NCBI GenBank assembly: GCA_934667845.1
Contig: CAKUMQ010000010.1
Span: 1-64,000 of the forward strand
Source of the DNA: an uncultured Eubacteriales bacterium
Lineage (GTDB): Bacteria; Bacillota; Clostridia; Oscillospirales; Acutalibacteraceae
Direction of reading: 5' to 3'
DNA: 64,000 nucleotides
Shown piece after piece: positions 25,315 through 34,093 of this stretch. The notes beneath the pieces were generated by a model. That model did not search any database and was not told where the DNA came from. It saw nothing but the letters and a program-made list of their open reading frames with translations. Position 1 is the stretch's first letter; each line of letters starts with the position of its first letter. The position numbers were made by a program, and so were the translations under genes.

Positions 25315-27093
25315 TTATTTCAGGTTCGCCTTGAGGATCTCGAGCTGATGACGAAGCTCCGCAGGCAGCTTGTCGCCGAACTTCTTGTAGTGCTCCTCGA
25401 TCTCCGCCGCCTCTTTCACCCAGACGTCGTGATCCACCGTCAGGATGTCCTCGAGCGTCGCACGGTCCATATCGAGGTCGGTCAGGTCGATGTCCTCGGG
25501 CTTCGGCACATAGCCGATCGCCGTCTCAACAGCATCCGCCTTGCCCTCGCAGCGGTCGAGGATCCAGTTGAGCACCCGCATGTTGTCGCCGAAGCCCGGC
25601 CACACAAAGTGTCCCTCGTCGTCGGTACGGAACCAGTTGACGTTGAAGATCTTCGGCGCCTTGTCACCCAGCTTCTTGCCCATGTCGAGCCAGTGCTGGA
25701 AGTAGTCGCCCATGTGGTAGCCGCAGAACGGCAGCATCGCCATCGGGTCGCGGCGGACGACACCGACCGCACCGGCGGCAGCGGCAGTCGTCTCGGAAGC
25801 CATCGCGGAGCCGATGAACACACCGTTCTCCCAGTCGCGGGACTGATAGACCAGCGGCGCGCATTTGGCACGGCGGCCGCCGAAGATGATCGCGGAGATC
25901 GGCACGCCGGCGCCCTTGTCAAACTCCTCGGAGATGCAGGGGCAGTTGACGGCGGGAGCGGTGAAGCGGGAGTTCGGATGCGCCGCATAGGTCGACTTAT
26001 CCGCCTTGTTGTACTTAGAAGGATCCCAGGGATTGCCCTTCCAGTCGATCATGTGCGCGGGCGCCTCTTTGGTCAGGCCCTCCCACCACACGGTGTTGTC
26101 GTCGGTATTGAGCGCCACGTTCGTGAAGATGGTGTTCTTCTTCGTGGACTCAAGCGCATTGAAGTTGGAGTGCTCGTTCGTGCCGGGCGCCACGCCGAAG
26201 AAGCCGTTCTCGGGGTTGATGGCGTAGAGACGGCCGTCCGCACCGATGCGCATCCAGGCGATATCGTCGCCGACCGTCCAGATCTTGTAGCCCTTCTTGC
26301 GCAGGTACTCGGGCGGAATCAGCATGGCGAGATTGGTCTTGCCGCAGGCGGACGGGAAGGCGGCGGCGATATAGCGCACCTCGCCCTTCGGGTTCTGCAG
26401 ACCGAGGATCAGCATGTGCTCAGCCATCCAGCCCTCTTTCCAGCCCTGATAGGAAGCAATACGCAGCGCAAAGCACTTCTTGCCGAGCAGCACGTTGCCG
26501 CCGTAGGCGGAGTTGACCGAGATGATGGCGTTGTCCTCCGGGAACTGGCAGATATAGCGCTTCTCGGGATCGACATCGCATTTGGCATGGAAGCCGCGCA
26601 CCCAGTCGTTGCTGTCGCCCAAGGTATCCAGCACCTTCTGGCCGACGCGGGTCATGATCGCCATGTTCAGCACAACGTAGATCGAATCGGTGATCTCGAT
26701 GCCGATCTTGGCAAGCGGAGAGCCGATCGGGCCCATGGAGAACGGGATGATATACATCGTGCGGCCCTTGTAGCTGCCGCGGGCAATGTCATACAGGCGC
26801 TTATACATCTCCTGCGGGTCGCACCAGTTGTTGGTCGGACCGGCATTCTCCTTTTCGCGGGAGCAGATGAAGGTACGATCCTCCACGCGCGCCACATCGT
26901 TCGGCTTGGTGCGGTGCAGATAGCAGCCGGGCAGCTTTTCCTCATTCAGCTTGATCATTTCGCCGGAAGCGACTGCCTCGCGGCGCAGCGCCTCGAGCTG
27001 CTCCTCCGAGCCGTCGATCCAAACGACATTATCCGGGCAGACCAAGGCCTTCTTTTCCTCGATCCATGCGAGGACGGTCTTGTTATTCGTCAT
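25315..27093 (-). CDS. pckG: Phosphoenolpyruvate carboxykinase, GTP type
   Basis: Interconverts oxaloacetate and PEP with GTP/GDP; in anaerobes it often runs toward oxaloacetate. The 592-residue protein has the GTP-class P-loop AAFPSACGKTNLAM near 256, the metal-binding region TVGDDIAWMRIG, and NCPCISEEFDKGAGVPISAIIFGGRR. The start at 27093 has AGGAG 10 bases upstream; ATG 27099 is the alternative, 4 bases from the same site. It is monocistronic with its own promoter and terminator. PEP made here would also feed the PEP mutase of the phosphonate operon. Confidence 0.97.
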   Translation of the reverse strand: MTNNKTVLAWIEEKKALVCPDNVVWIDGSEEQLEALRREAVASGEMIKLNEEKLPGCYLHRTKPNDVARVEDRTFICSREKENAGPTNNWCDPQEMYKRLYDIARGSYKGRTMYIIPFSMGPIGSPLAKIGIEITDSIYVVLNMAIMTRVGQKVLDTLGDSNDWVRGFHAKCDVDPEKRYICQFPEDNAIISVNSAYGGNVLLGKKCFALRIASYQGWKEGWMAEHMLILGLQNPKGEVRYIAAAFPSACGKTNLAMLIPPEYLRKKGYKIWTVGDDIAWMRIGADGRLYAINPENGFFGVAPGTNEHSNFNALESTKKNTIFTNVALNTDDNTVWWEGLTKEAPAHMIDWKGNPWDPSKYNKADKSTYAAHPNSRFTAPAVNCPCISEEFDKGAGVPISAIIFGGRRAKCAPLVYQSRDWENGVFIGSAMASETTAAAAGAVGVVRRDPMAMLPFCGYHMGDYFQHWLDMGKKLGDKAPKIFNVNWFRTDDEGHFVWPGFGDNMRVLNWILDRCEGKADAVETAIGYVPKPEDIDLTDLDMDRATLEDILTVDHDVWVKEAAEIEEHYKKFGDKLPAELRHQLEILKANLK

Positions 27094-27145
27094 CTTCATG
27101 CCACTCCTTTTCATTGCGGTAAGCCCACTTCTGTGAACAGATACC

Positions 27146-27173
27146 ATTATACCCTGTTTTCCGCCGATTGCAA
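27146..27173 (-). promoter_or_regulatory. Promoter of pckG
   Basis: Minus strand: TTGCAA, 16-nt spacer, consensus TATAAT. It leaves a leader of about 45 bases. Confidence 0.78.
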
Positions 27174-27229
27174 TACCCGAATTGTGAACTTTTTGTCAAT
27201 TCGCAGAGGTTTTTCTCAAAAATGCAGGA

Positions 27230-29029
27230 TCAGCTGATCAAACCGTCATTTTTCTCCATCTGCGCCGTGTACAGCTCGTAGTAGCGGCCGCGCTTTGCCA
27301 TCAGCTCCTCATGCGTGCCCGCCTCGAGGATCGACTGCTCGCCGACATAGAAAATGCGGTCGCAGTGGCGGATCGTGGACAGGCGGTGGGCGATGATGAA
27401 CGAGGTGCGTCCGCGCAGCAGCGTGCGGATGCCCTGCTGCAAAAGCTGCTCGGTCTGGGTATCGATCGACGAGGTTGCCTCATCCAGAATCAGCACGCGC
27501 GGGTCGGACAGCAGCGTTCGCGCCAGCGCGATCAGCTGCTTCTGCCCCTGCGACAGTCCGCCGCCCCGCTCGCTCACCAGGGTATAATACCCCCGCTTCA
27601 TCCGGCGGATAAAGCCGTCGGCACAGGCAGCGCGCGCCGCCTCCTGCACCTCCTCATCCGTGGCGTCTAGCCGCCCGAAGCGGATATTGTCCATCACGGT
27701 ACCGCTGAAAATAAAGCTGTCCTGCATCATCACGCCCGTCTGCGTGCGCAACGAGTGCAGCGTCACCCCGGCAATATCGTACTTGCCGTCGAGCAGGATC
27801 CGTCCGCCCGTCAGGTTATAAAACCGGCTGATCAGGCTTACAGCCGTGGTCTTGCCCGCGCCCGTCGGTCCGACGAGCGCAATGCTCTCACCCGGGCGGA
27901 CGTCAAACGAGATATGCGACAGGATCGTTTGCCCCTCCTCATAGCCGAAGCTGACGTCCTCATAGGTCACGCGCCCCTCTATCGGCGGCAGCTCATACGC
28001 ATCGGGTGCGTCGTCCACCGCCACCGGCTCATCCATCGTCTCAAAGATGCGCTCGAGATAGGCAAGGTTGTTGATAAAGTTATTGTAGATATTCGCGAGA
28101 TTGGTGATCGGCGTCCAGAACCGGCTGACATACTGGCTCATGGCAAGCACCACGCCGAATGTGATCCTGCCGGTCGCCCCCATCCAGAATACGCCGACAA
28201 TATACAAAAACGTCAGCACGATCTGCGTCAGCAGCTCGGAGGAGAACCAGACGGCGTTGGAATAGTAGATCGTGTGCAGCCAGGTGCGGCGGCAGGCGTC
28301 CAGCAGCCGGTGCATGATGGAGATGTTCTCCTTCTCACGGGCAAACAGCTGACTGACCCGCACGCCGTCGATGCTCTCCGCCAGATAGGCGTTGAAATTC
28401 GACCGCTTGTTGGACTGCTTCTGCCAGGCGCGCCGCTGCCGCGGCTTGATGAACAGGATCACGCCGATAAACACCGGCAGCCCCGCCACGATCACCGCCG
28501 CCAGACGCGCATTTGTCTGGAACATGAACACCGCGATCACGATGAGGTTCATGATCTCGAGCAGCATATTGACGATGCCGTTTGACAGCATATCCGACAC
28601 CGAGTTGACATAGTTGACCACACGCACCAGAATTTTACCGGCGGGGCGGCTGTCGTAATAGGCAAACGGCAGCTTCTGCAGATGGGCGAACAGGTCGCGG
28701 CGGATGTCAAAGATCACGCCCTGACTCACCCGCACCATCATGCGGCTGCGGACCAGCGAGCACAGAATATTGGCGACCAGCACCGCTATATAGGCGATCA
28801 GCAGCCACAAAAGCAGGCGGGTGTCCTTTTTCGGCACGGCGTCGTCGATCGCCCACTGCATGATCTTCGGCAGATACATCCCGATGACCGAGCCGAACAG
28901 GCTGATGACGATGGCGGCGATCATCACGCCGCGGTATTTGCGGACATAGGCGAGCGCCCGCTTCATGTGACCCCAGTCAAACGGGGATTCCAGCGTCTCG
29001 TCGACCTCAAAGGTATTGCGCTTTGCCAT
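27230..29029 (-). CDS. ABC exporter subunit with canonical ATPase site (BmrD-like)
   Basis: A 599-residue half-exporter: six membrane helices (about 30-310) and an ATPase domain with Walker A GPTGAGKTTAV near 385 and Walker B VLILDEATSSID. The signature reads LSQGQKQL rather than LSGGQ, a common variant. Its catalytic Glu is intact while that of the upstream partner is Asp, the asymmetry seen in heterodimeric exporters such as BmrCD and TM287/288. Its ATG overlaps the partner's stop by one base, so the pair is coupled. Likely exports drugs or other amphiphiles. No clear terminator follows; an inverted repeat GATCAGCTGATC overlaps the stop. Confidence 0.9.
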   Translation of the reverse strand: MAKRNTFEVDETLESPFDWGHMKRALAYVRKYRGVMIAAIVISLFGSVIGMYLPKIMQWAIDDAVPKKDTRLLLWLLIAYIAVLVANILCSLVRSRMMVRVSQGVIFDIRRDLFAHLQKLPFAYYDSRPAGKILVRVVNYVNSVSDMLSNGIVNMLLEIMNLIVIAVFMFQTNARLAAVIVAGLPVFIGVILFIKPRQRRAWQKQSNKRSNFNAYLAESIDGVRVSQLFAREKENISIMHRLLDACRRTWLHTIYYSNAVWFSSELLTQIVLTFLYIVGVFWMGATGRITFGVVLAMSQYVSRFWTPITNLANIYNNFINNLAYLERIFETMDEPVAVDDAPDAYELPPIEGRVTYEDVSFGYEEGQTILSHISFDVRPGESIALVGPTGAGKTTAVSLISRFYNLTGGRILLDGKYDIAGVTLHSLRTQTGVMMQDSFIFSGTVMDNIRFGRLDATDEEVQEAARAACADGFIRRMKRGYYTLVSERGGGLSQGQKQLIALARTLLSDPRVLILDEATSSIDTQTEQLLQQGIRTLLRGRTSFIIAHRLSTIRHCDRIFYVGEQSILEAGTHEELMAKRGRYYELYTAQMEKNDGLIS

Positions 29030-30777
29030 CAGATCTCACCGTCCTTTCGGCTCAGATCGTTTTGCAGGGCATAGGTATCATAATAATAGCCGCGGCGGGC
29101 AAGCAGCTCCTCGTGGGTGCCCTCCTCCGCGATCACGCCGTCCTTCAGCACAATGATGCGGTCGGCATCCCGCGCCGAGGAGACGCGCTGGGCAATGATG
29201 ATCTTCGTGCAGGGATAGGGCAGCTCGCGCAGCTGCTGCTGTATGTACTGCTCCGTCTCGTTGTCGAGCGCGGAGGTGGTGTCGTCGAGCACCAGCACCG
29301 CCGCCCGCACCGCCATGGCGCGCGCCAGCGCAATACGCTGCCGCTGTCCGCCGGACAGTCCGACGCCCCGCTCGCCGATCACGGTGTCATACCCCTCGGG
29401 CATTTTCTCGACAAATTCCGCCGCGCCCGCCCGGCGGGCAAAGTCGCGGATCTCCTCATCCGTCAGCTTGTCGTCGCCGAATGCGATATTGCCCGCGACG
29501 GTATCGGAAAACAGGAACACATCCTGCGTCGCCGTGCCGATGCTGCGGCGCAGCTCCTCCAGCTTCCACAAATGCACGTCGCAGCCGTCAAGCAGCACCT
29601 TTCCCGCCGTCGGGTCATAAAACCGGGCGAGCAGGTTGATGATCGAGGTCTTGCCCGCGCCGGTCGGCCCCATGATGGCAAGCGTCTGCCCCGGCTCTAT
29701 CCTGAAGCTGACGTCTTTGAGCACCGGCACGCGGTCGATCTCCAGCGACACATGGGAAAACTCCACCCGTCCCTCGGTGTGCGGATGCGATACCGCATCG
29801 GGGCGGTCGGCGATCAGCGGGCGGGAATAGTAGATCTCGATGATCTTGTTGGCGGAGGCGAAAAACCGCTGATAATCGTTGAGCAGGGGACCAAGGTTGT
29901 TGACAGGGTTCGCCAGCGCCCAGCTCAGCGACGTGAAGATCGAGAGCTGACCCGCCGTCAGGTCGCCCGTGATGATGAAATAGCCGCCGAGGAAGATCGT
30001 GATGAGCGTCATGGCATTGCCCATCATGGCAAGCGCCGGGAAATAGGTCAGCCACGTCTTGTTGATGGCAAGGTTCGCATCGCGGAACTGCGCGTTGCAC
30101 TCCTCAAACCGCTCTTTTTCATATTCCTCGCGGGCAAACGCCTTCACCACGCGCTGTCCCGCAATATTCTCCTGTGCCGCCGTGTTCATATCCGACATGC
30201 GGTCACGCAGCTGTCCGAACAGCGGACGGATATGCCGGTGATATGACCGCGTCAGGAAAAACAGCGCCGGTGTCACCGCCAGCAGCGCGAGCGCCAGCTT
30301 GACGTTGACAAACAGGAAAAAGACCAGCGCACTGATAAACTGCAGCACGCTCTCCAGTCCCACATATACGAGATACGCCATAAAATGGCGGCACCAGTCG
30401 ACGTCGCCCGATAGGCGGGTCATCAGATCGCCCGTGCGGTTGCGGTTGAAAAATGCCGTCTCCTGATGCTGCAGCACCTCAAACAGCCGCCCCTGCAGAT
30501 TGACGAGCATATCCTGCGTCGAATACTCAAAGCACAGCACCATCCCGTACCGCAGCGACAGACGCAGCAGCTGCACACCCAGCATGGCAAACAGGAGCGG
30601 CAGCAGCGGCGCGGTATCGCCGCCGACGATCACCTCGTCTACGAGGATCGACGACAGATACGGATTGATCAGCAGCATCACCGTCGAGACCACCGAGATA
30701 AAAAGCCCCAGAATATACAGCACATGATCCCGCTTTGTCATGTTTTTCCACAGCCATCGGAACTGGAACACGGGCAT
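29029..30777 (-). CDS. ABC exporter subunit with degenerate ATPase site (BmrC-like)
   Basis: A 582-residue half-exporter: six membrane helices and an ATPase domain with Walker A GPTGAGKTSI near 366 and signature LSGGQRQR near 468. Walker B ends VLVLDDTTSALD, with Asp where the catalytic Glu is expected, marking a degenerate site as in BmrC. The start at 30777 is preceded by GAGAGGGGG almost in contact with the ATG; an in-frame ATG 45 bases upstream lies within the attenuator stem. Expression should depend on readthrough of the terminator in its leader (30790-30868). Confidence 0.9.
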   Translation of the reverse strand: MPVFQFRWLWKNMTKRDHVLYILGLFISVVSTVMLLINPYLSSILVDEVIVGGDTAPLLPLLFAMLGVQLLRLSLRYGMVLCFEYSTQDMLVNLQGRLFEVLQHQETAFFNRNRTGDLMTRLSGDVDWCRHFMAYLVYVGLESVLQFISALVFFLFVNVKLALALLAVTPALFFLTRSYHRHIRPLFGQLRDRMSDMNTAAQENIAGQRVVKAFAREEYEKERFEECNAQFRDANLAINKTWLTYFPALAMMGNAMTLITIFLGGYFIITGDLTAGQLSIFTSLSWALANPVNNLGPLLNDYQRFFASANKIIEIYYSRPLIADRPDAVSHPHTEGRVEFSHVSLEIDRVPVLKDVSFRIEPGQTLAIMGPTGAGKTSIINLLARFYDPTAGKVLLDGCDVHLWKLEELRRSIGTATQDVFLFSDTVAGNIAFGDDKLTDEEIRDFARRAGAAEFVEKMPEGYDTVIGERGVGLSGGQRQRIALARAMAVRAAVLVLDDTTSALDNETEQYIQQQLRELPYPCTKIIIAQRVSSARDADRIIVLKDGVIAEEGTHEELLARRGYYYDTYALQNDLSRKDGEI

Positions 30778-30789
30778 CCCCCTCTCTGC

Positions 30790-30868
30790 AAAAAAAACCT
30801 GCCGCCGGCGCCCCACGCACATAAGACGATCTCATTTCGTTTTACGTTGAATGGTTACCGGCGGCAGG
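30790..30868 (-). terminator. Attenuator terminator in the ABC exporter leader
   Basis: Minus strand: CCTGCCGCCGG (30858-30868) pairs perfectly with CCGGCGGCAGG (30798-30808) and is followed by eight T (30790-30797). The 5' arm lies inside the coding sequence of the short leader peptide, so a ribosome on that peptide would mask it and allow readthrough. The 49-base loop is long for a terminator and may hold smaller stems. Confidence 0.7.
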
Positions 30869-30882
30869 AAACATCCTTTCAT
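30832..30882 (-). CDS. Candidate leader peptide, 16 aa
   Basis: A 16-codon reading frame, MKGCFLPPVTIQRKTK, between the promoter and the ABC exporter genes. Codons 6-9 (L-P-P-V) overlap the 5' arm of the attenuator stem; consecutive prolines are natural slow sites for ribosomes. No ribosome-binding site is seen, and the ATG lies only about 5-7 bases from the predicted transcript start, so it would be translated nearly leaderless. Bacillus bmrCD is preceded by a regulatory leader peptide (BmrB) that links translation-inhibiting antibiotics to induction; this is an analogous arrangement, not a sequence match. Confidence 0.45.
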   Translation of the reverse strand: MKGCFLPPVTIQRKTK

Positions 30883-30894
30883 GTTACAGGACAC

Positions 30895-30922
30895 ATTATA
30901 CCCGCCTTTCGGAAAAAAGCAA
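30895..30922 (-). promoter_or_regulatory. Promoter of the ABC exporter operon
   Basis: Minus strand: TTGCTT, 16-nt spacer, consensus TATAAT. It gives a leader of about 110 bases. Confidence 0.75.
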
Positions 30923-31016
30923 GAGGGCATTTCCCCGAAATACCGTCTGTTTTTCCGGGCGGTTTTCGGCGAGTTGTCCATTCCCGCCTTTTTCTCGCTC
31001 CGCCCGCCCGAAAGGC

Positions 31017-31046
31017 TTTACAAACCGGGGCGATCCGTGGTATACT
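31017..31046 (+). promoter_or_regulatory. Promoter of icd
   Basis: TTTACA, 18-nt spacer, TATACT preceded by GTGG. Confidence 0.7.
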
Positions 31047-31083
31047 GATGGGGTGTTATTCTAACAGGCAGGAGGCCGAGACG

Positions 31084-32295
31084 ATGGACAGAATTCCGAT
31101 GAAAACTCCGCTCGTCGAAATGGACGGCGACGAAATGACCCGTGTGCTGTGGCAGGCGATCAAGGACAAGCTGCTGCTTCCCTTTGTGGATCTTTGCTGC
31201 GAATATTATGACCTCGGGCTTGAAAACCGCGACAAGACCGACGACCGCGTGACGGTCGAGGCTGCCGAGGCGATCAAGCGCTACGGGGTCGGCGTGAAAT
31301 GCGCCACCATCACCCCCAACGCCCAGCGCGTGGAGGAATACCATCTCAAGCAGATGTGGAAAAGCCCGAACGGCACCATCCGCGCCGCGCTCGACGGCAC
31401 CGTGTTCCGCGCGCCGGTCCTGGTCAAGGGCATCTCCCCCAACGTCACGACCTGGAAAAAGCCGATCACGCTGGCGCGCCACGCCTACGGCGACGTCTAC
31501 AAGAACACCGAAATGCGGGTCGCCGCCGGCAGCCGTGCCGAGCTGGTCGTCACCGCGCCGGACGGCACCGAGACCCGTCAGCCCATTTTCGATTTTTCCG
31601 GCACCGACGGCGTTATTCAGGGGCTGCACAACACCGATGCCTCCATCCGCAGCTTTGCCCACGCCTGTTTTCAGTATGCCCTGTCCGTGAAGCAGGATCT
31701 GTGGTTCTCGACGAAGGACACCATCTCCAAGGTGTATGACCACCGCTTCAAGGACATCTTTGCCGAGGTGTACGAGGCGGACTACAAGGAGGCTTTTGCC
31801 CGCGCCGGCATCACCTATTTCTACACGCTGATCGACGACGCCGTTGCCCGCGTCATCCGCTCGGAGGGCGGCTTCATCTGGGCGTGCAAAAACTATGACG
31901 GCGACGTGATGAGCGATATGGTCGCCACCGCGTTCGGCTCGCTCGCGATGATGACGAGCGTGCTCGTCTCCCCCGACGGCAAATACGAATACGAAGCCGC
32001 GCACGGCACCGTCACCCGCCACTATTACCGCTATCTGAACGGCGAGGAGACCTCCACCAATCCGATCGCGACCATCTTCGCGTGGTCGGGCGCGCTGCGC
32101 AAGCGCGCCGAGCTGGACGATATTCCCGCTCTCGCCGCGTTTGCCGACCGGCTGGAAACGACCTCCCTCTCGGTGATCGAGGACGGCATCATGACCAAGG
32201 ATCTCGTATCCCTGTCCACGCTTCCGAACAAGCGCGCCGTCAACTCGACGGAATTCCTCGACGAGATCGCCCGTCGGCTTGCCGCCGCAGGCTGA
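31084..32295 (+). CDS. icd: NADP-dependent isocitrate dehydrogenase
   Basis: Oxidatively decarboxylates isocitrate to 2-oxoglutarate, here most likely for glutamate synthesis. The 403-residue protein is of the eukaryote-like type II family: VEMDGDEMTRVLWQAIKD at the N-terminus, ATITPNAQRVEEYHLKQMWKSPNGTIR (substrate loop), ACKNYDGDVMSDMVATAFGSLAMMTSVL (metal Asp residues) and YEYEAAHGTVTRHYYRY near 305 (coenzyme loop). GCAGGAGG precedes ATG 31084. It is a single-gene unit with no other TCA-cycle gene nearby. Confidence 0.96.
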   Translation: MDRIPMKTPLVEMDGDEMTRVLWQAIKDKLLLPFVDLCCEYYDLGLENRDKTDDRVTVEAAEAIKRYGVGVKCATITPNAQRVEEYHLKQMWKSPNGTIRAALDGTVFRAPVLVKGISPNVTTWKKPITLARHAYGDVYKNTEMRVAAGSRAELVVTAPDGTETRQPIFDFSGTDGVIQGLHNTDASIRSFAHACFQYALSVKQDLWFSTKDTISKVYDHRFKDIFAEVYEADYKEAFARAGITYFYTLIDDAVARVIRSEGGFIWACKNYDGDVMSDMVATAFGSLAMMTSVLVSPDGKYEYEAAHGTVTRHYYRYLNGEETSTNPIATIFAWSGALRKRAELDDIPALAAFADRLETTSLSVIEDGIMTKDLVSLSTLPNKRAVNSTEFLDEIARRLAAAG

Positions 32296-32316
32296 TCCGT
32301 TCCTCTCTCACATAAA

Positions 32317-32357
32317 AAACGGTGTCCGGTCAAAATCGACCGGACACCGTTTCTTTT
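32317..32357. terminator. Terminator between icd and the convergent HD gene
   Basis: A perfect 15-bp stem (AAACGGTGTCCGGTC and complement) with a 6-base loop, followed by CTTTT. The stop codon of the convergent HD gene lies inside the hairpin. Confidence 0.85.
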
Positions 32358-32785
32358 ACGGCGCACACCTTATCCGCCAGACAGAGGATCACGCTCTCGC
32401 GATACCGCGGCAGCGTCAGATTCAGCGGAAACATGTGCGACCGGATCATGTTCTGCTCCACTGCGTTGAGCGAAAAATCGCGGCGGGCGTTTTGCAGCGC
32501 GCGGCGGGCATGGGTAAAGCCGTGCCACCGGTGGCTGCGGTCGGGAACATGCCAGTCATAGAGGAAATAGTCGTGCAGGAGCGCGCCCCGCACGAGCGAG
32601 GTCGTGTCAAACCGCCACGGCAGAGCCGCCGCTATGCGGACGCACAGCACCGCCACGGCAAGCGAGTGGGCATATACGCTGACTGCGCCGTGCTGGATAA
32701 ACGCCTTTTCCCGCAGCAGTCCGTCGCTTTGCAGGACCTCCTGCCCGAGCGCGGCGACCAGCCGCAGCGCCTGTTCCTTTCTCAT
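32330..32785 (-). CDS. HD-domain phosphohydrolase
   Basis: A 151-residue metal-dependent HD-superfamily protein. Candidate metal ligands follow the family order: VYAHSLAVAVLCVRIA (first His), RGALLHDYFLYDW (the HD pair), then HGFTHARRAL and MIRSHMFPL. Members hydrolyse phosphomonoesters or nucleotides; the substrate cannot be read from sequence. GGGGGAAG precedes the ATG. It is the last gene of the sigma/anti-sigma/serpin operon, 30 bases after the serpin. Confidence 0.78.
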   Translation of the reverse strand: MRKEQALRLVAALGQEVLQSDGLLREKAFIQHGAVSVYAHSLAVAVLCVRIAAALPWRFDTTSLVRGALLHDYFLYDWHVPDRSHRWHGFTHARRALQNARRDFSLNAVEQNMIRSHMFPLNLTLPRYRESVILCLADKVCAVKETVSGRF

Positions 32786-32815
32786 CTGGCTTCCCCCGTT
32801 TTTTCGCTGCTTTGT

Positions 32816-34078
32816 TCACGCCGCCGGCTCGGTCAGCGCGCCGATAAAAAACGGTACGCCGCTTGCGCAGTCGATGAGCATATACACAAACGGGCGATCC
32901 AGAATGACCCGTTTTGCCTCCGGCGCGCCCACGGCTGCACACTCATCCTTCATCTCGACCACGGTCGCCGCCCCGGCCTTTGTGCCCTGCTCCCCGACCG
33001 AGAGAAACGTTTTGTGCAGCACCCGTCCGATAAAGATGTTGCCCTCTGTCGAGGTACCGAGCCCCGCGAATTCCGCGCTGCCGCCGTCAAAGGCGCGGGT
33101 CATCCCCATCGTCTTGCACACGCCGGACAGCTCGAGCGAAAATTCCGTCGAAAACTTCGAAATCGCCGCCGACACCTCCGCCGCCTGCGGCGCTTTCAGC
33201 AGGGCGGACAGCGCCGCGCCGTCAAGCGCCGCGATATAGTCCGATACGCTGACCCCCTCCTTCGGCAGCAGCGCCGCAAGGGCGGTCTTACCGTCCGCAT
33301 AGTATTTCAGAAAACCGGTCGCCTTGTCGTCCTCGAGATAGGCGCTCTCCGTTCCGTACAGGAATTCGACCTCCCGTTTTGTGCCGTCCGCCGCGGTAAA
33401 CTGCCCCGGGCTGACCTGATCGGCGGTGTAGGGCTTCGCCCATTCCGCCTCAAACGCCAGCGCATTCACCAGATACATGACCGCGTCCTCCGGGATCTGA
33501 TCGAGGATCTCCGGGATCATCCCATCGGTGTTTGTTTTCACCCAGCGATTGATCTCGCGGCAGGTGCGGTCGTCAAACGGCGCGGAAAACACATCCGCCC
33601 CGTAGTAGTCGGCATTTTTCTGCAAAAAATCCCGATTCGCCGTGAAACGGGCATCCGCGGTAAACCACACGGAATTGGCAAGGCGCAGGGCGCTGTCCCC
33701 GTCGGACAACGCCTGCCGATAGCTGTACAGGCAGGCGTTCAGCTCCCCGACCGGCAGCCCGAGTGCCGCCTCCATCTGCTGCCGCGTCTCTCCCTCGGCG
33801 CCGTTGGCGGTCATCCCCAGGGCGTACAGCACGGACAGCGGCGAGACCAGCGTGTTTTTCCCGTCGGCGGCTGCGCTTTCCCGGAACAGCCGGACGGCAA
33901 AATCGGTCATGGCAGCGCTTTGCGGATCTGTCAAGGCATCTGCCTTGACAGTCCGCGGCGCGATCCCCGCCATCAGGTCTTCCGCCCGCACCTGTGCGGC
34001 GCAGCCGGTCAGATTCAGCAAAAGCGCGGCAGCTGCCAGCAGACCGGCGCCGATGATCCCCCGTTGTTTTCTGTTCAT
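32816..34078 (-). CDS. Serpin-family lipoprotein
   Basis: A 420-residue serine-protease-inhibitor homologue anchored to the outer face of the membrane: a signal peptide with lipobox LTGC (Cys near 26), then a full serpin fold (FAVRLFRESA, TLVSPLSVLYALGMTANGA, NSVWF, VNALAFEAEW, VLHKTFLSVGEQGTKAGAA, ILDRPFVYMLID). The hinge EQGTKAGAATVV is small-residue rich as in inhibitory serpins. Counting by the canonical loop length gives P1 Glu and P1' Cys (...MKDE/CAAV). Gut-bacterial serpins are known to inhibit host or bacterial proteases; the target here is unknown. GGAGGAAAGG precedes the ATG. Confidence 0.93.
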   Translation of the reverse strand: MNRKQRGIIGAGLLAAAALLLNLTGCAAQVRAEDLMAGIAPRTVKADALTDPQSAAMTDFAVRLFRESAAADGKNTLVSPLSVLYALGMTANGAEGETRQQMEAALGLPVGELNACLYSYRQALSDGDSALRLANSVWFTADARFTANRDFLQKNADYYGADVFSAPFDDRTCREINRWVKTNTDGMIPEILDQIPEDAVMYLVNALAFEAEWAKPYTADQVSPGQFTAADGTKREVEFLYGTESAYLEDDKATGFLKYYADGKTALAALLPKEGVSVSDYIAALDGAALSALLKAPQAAEVSAAISKFSTEFSLELSGVCKTMGMTRAFDGGSAEFAGLGTSTEGNIFIGRVLHKTFLSVGEQGTKAGAATVVEMKDECAAVGAPEAKRVILDRPFVYMLIDCASGVPFFIGALTEPAA

Positions 34079-34093
34079 GTGTCCTTTCCTCCC

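Noticed and set aside
25348..27237. Long plus-strand open frame across pckG
   Set aside because: Antisense shadow of pckG; composition not protein-like and no ribosome-binding site.
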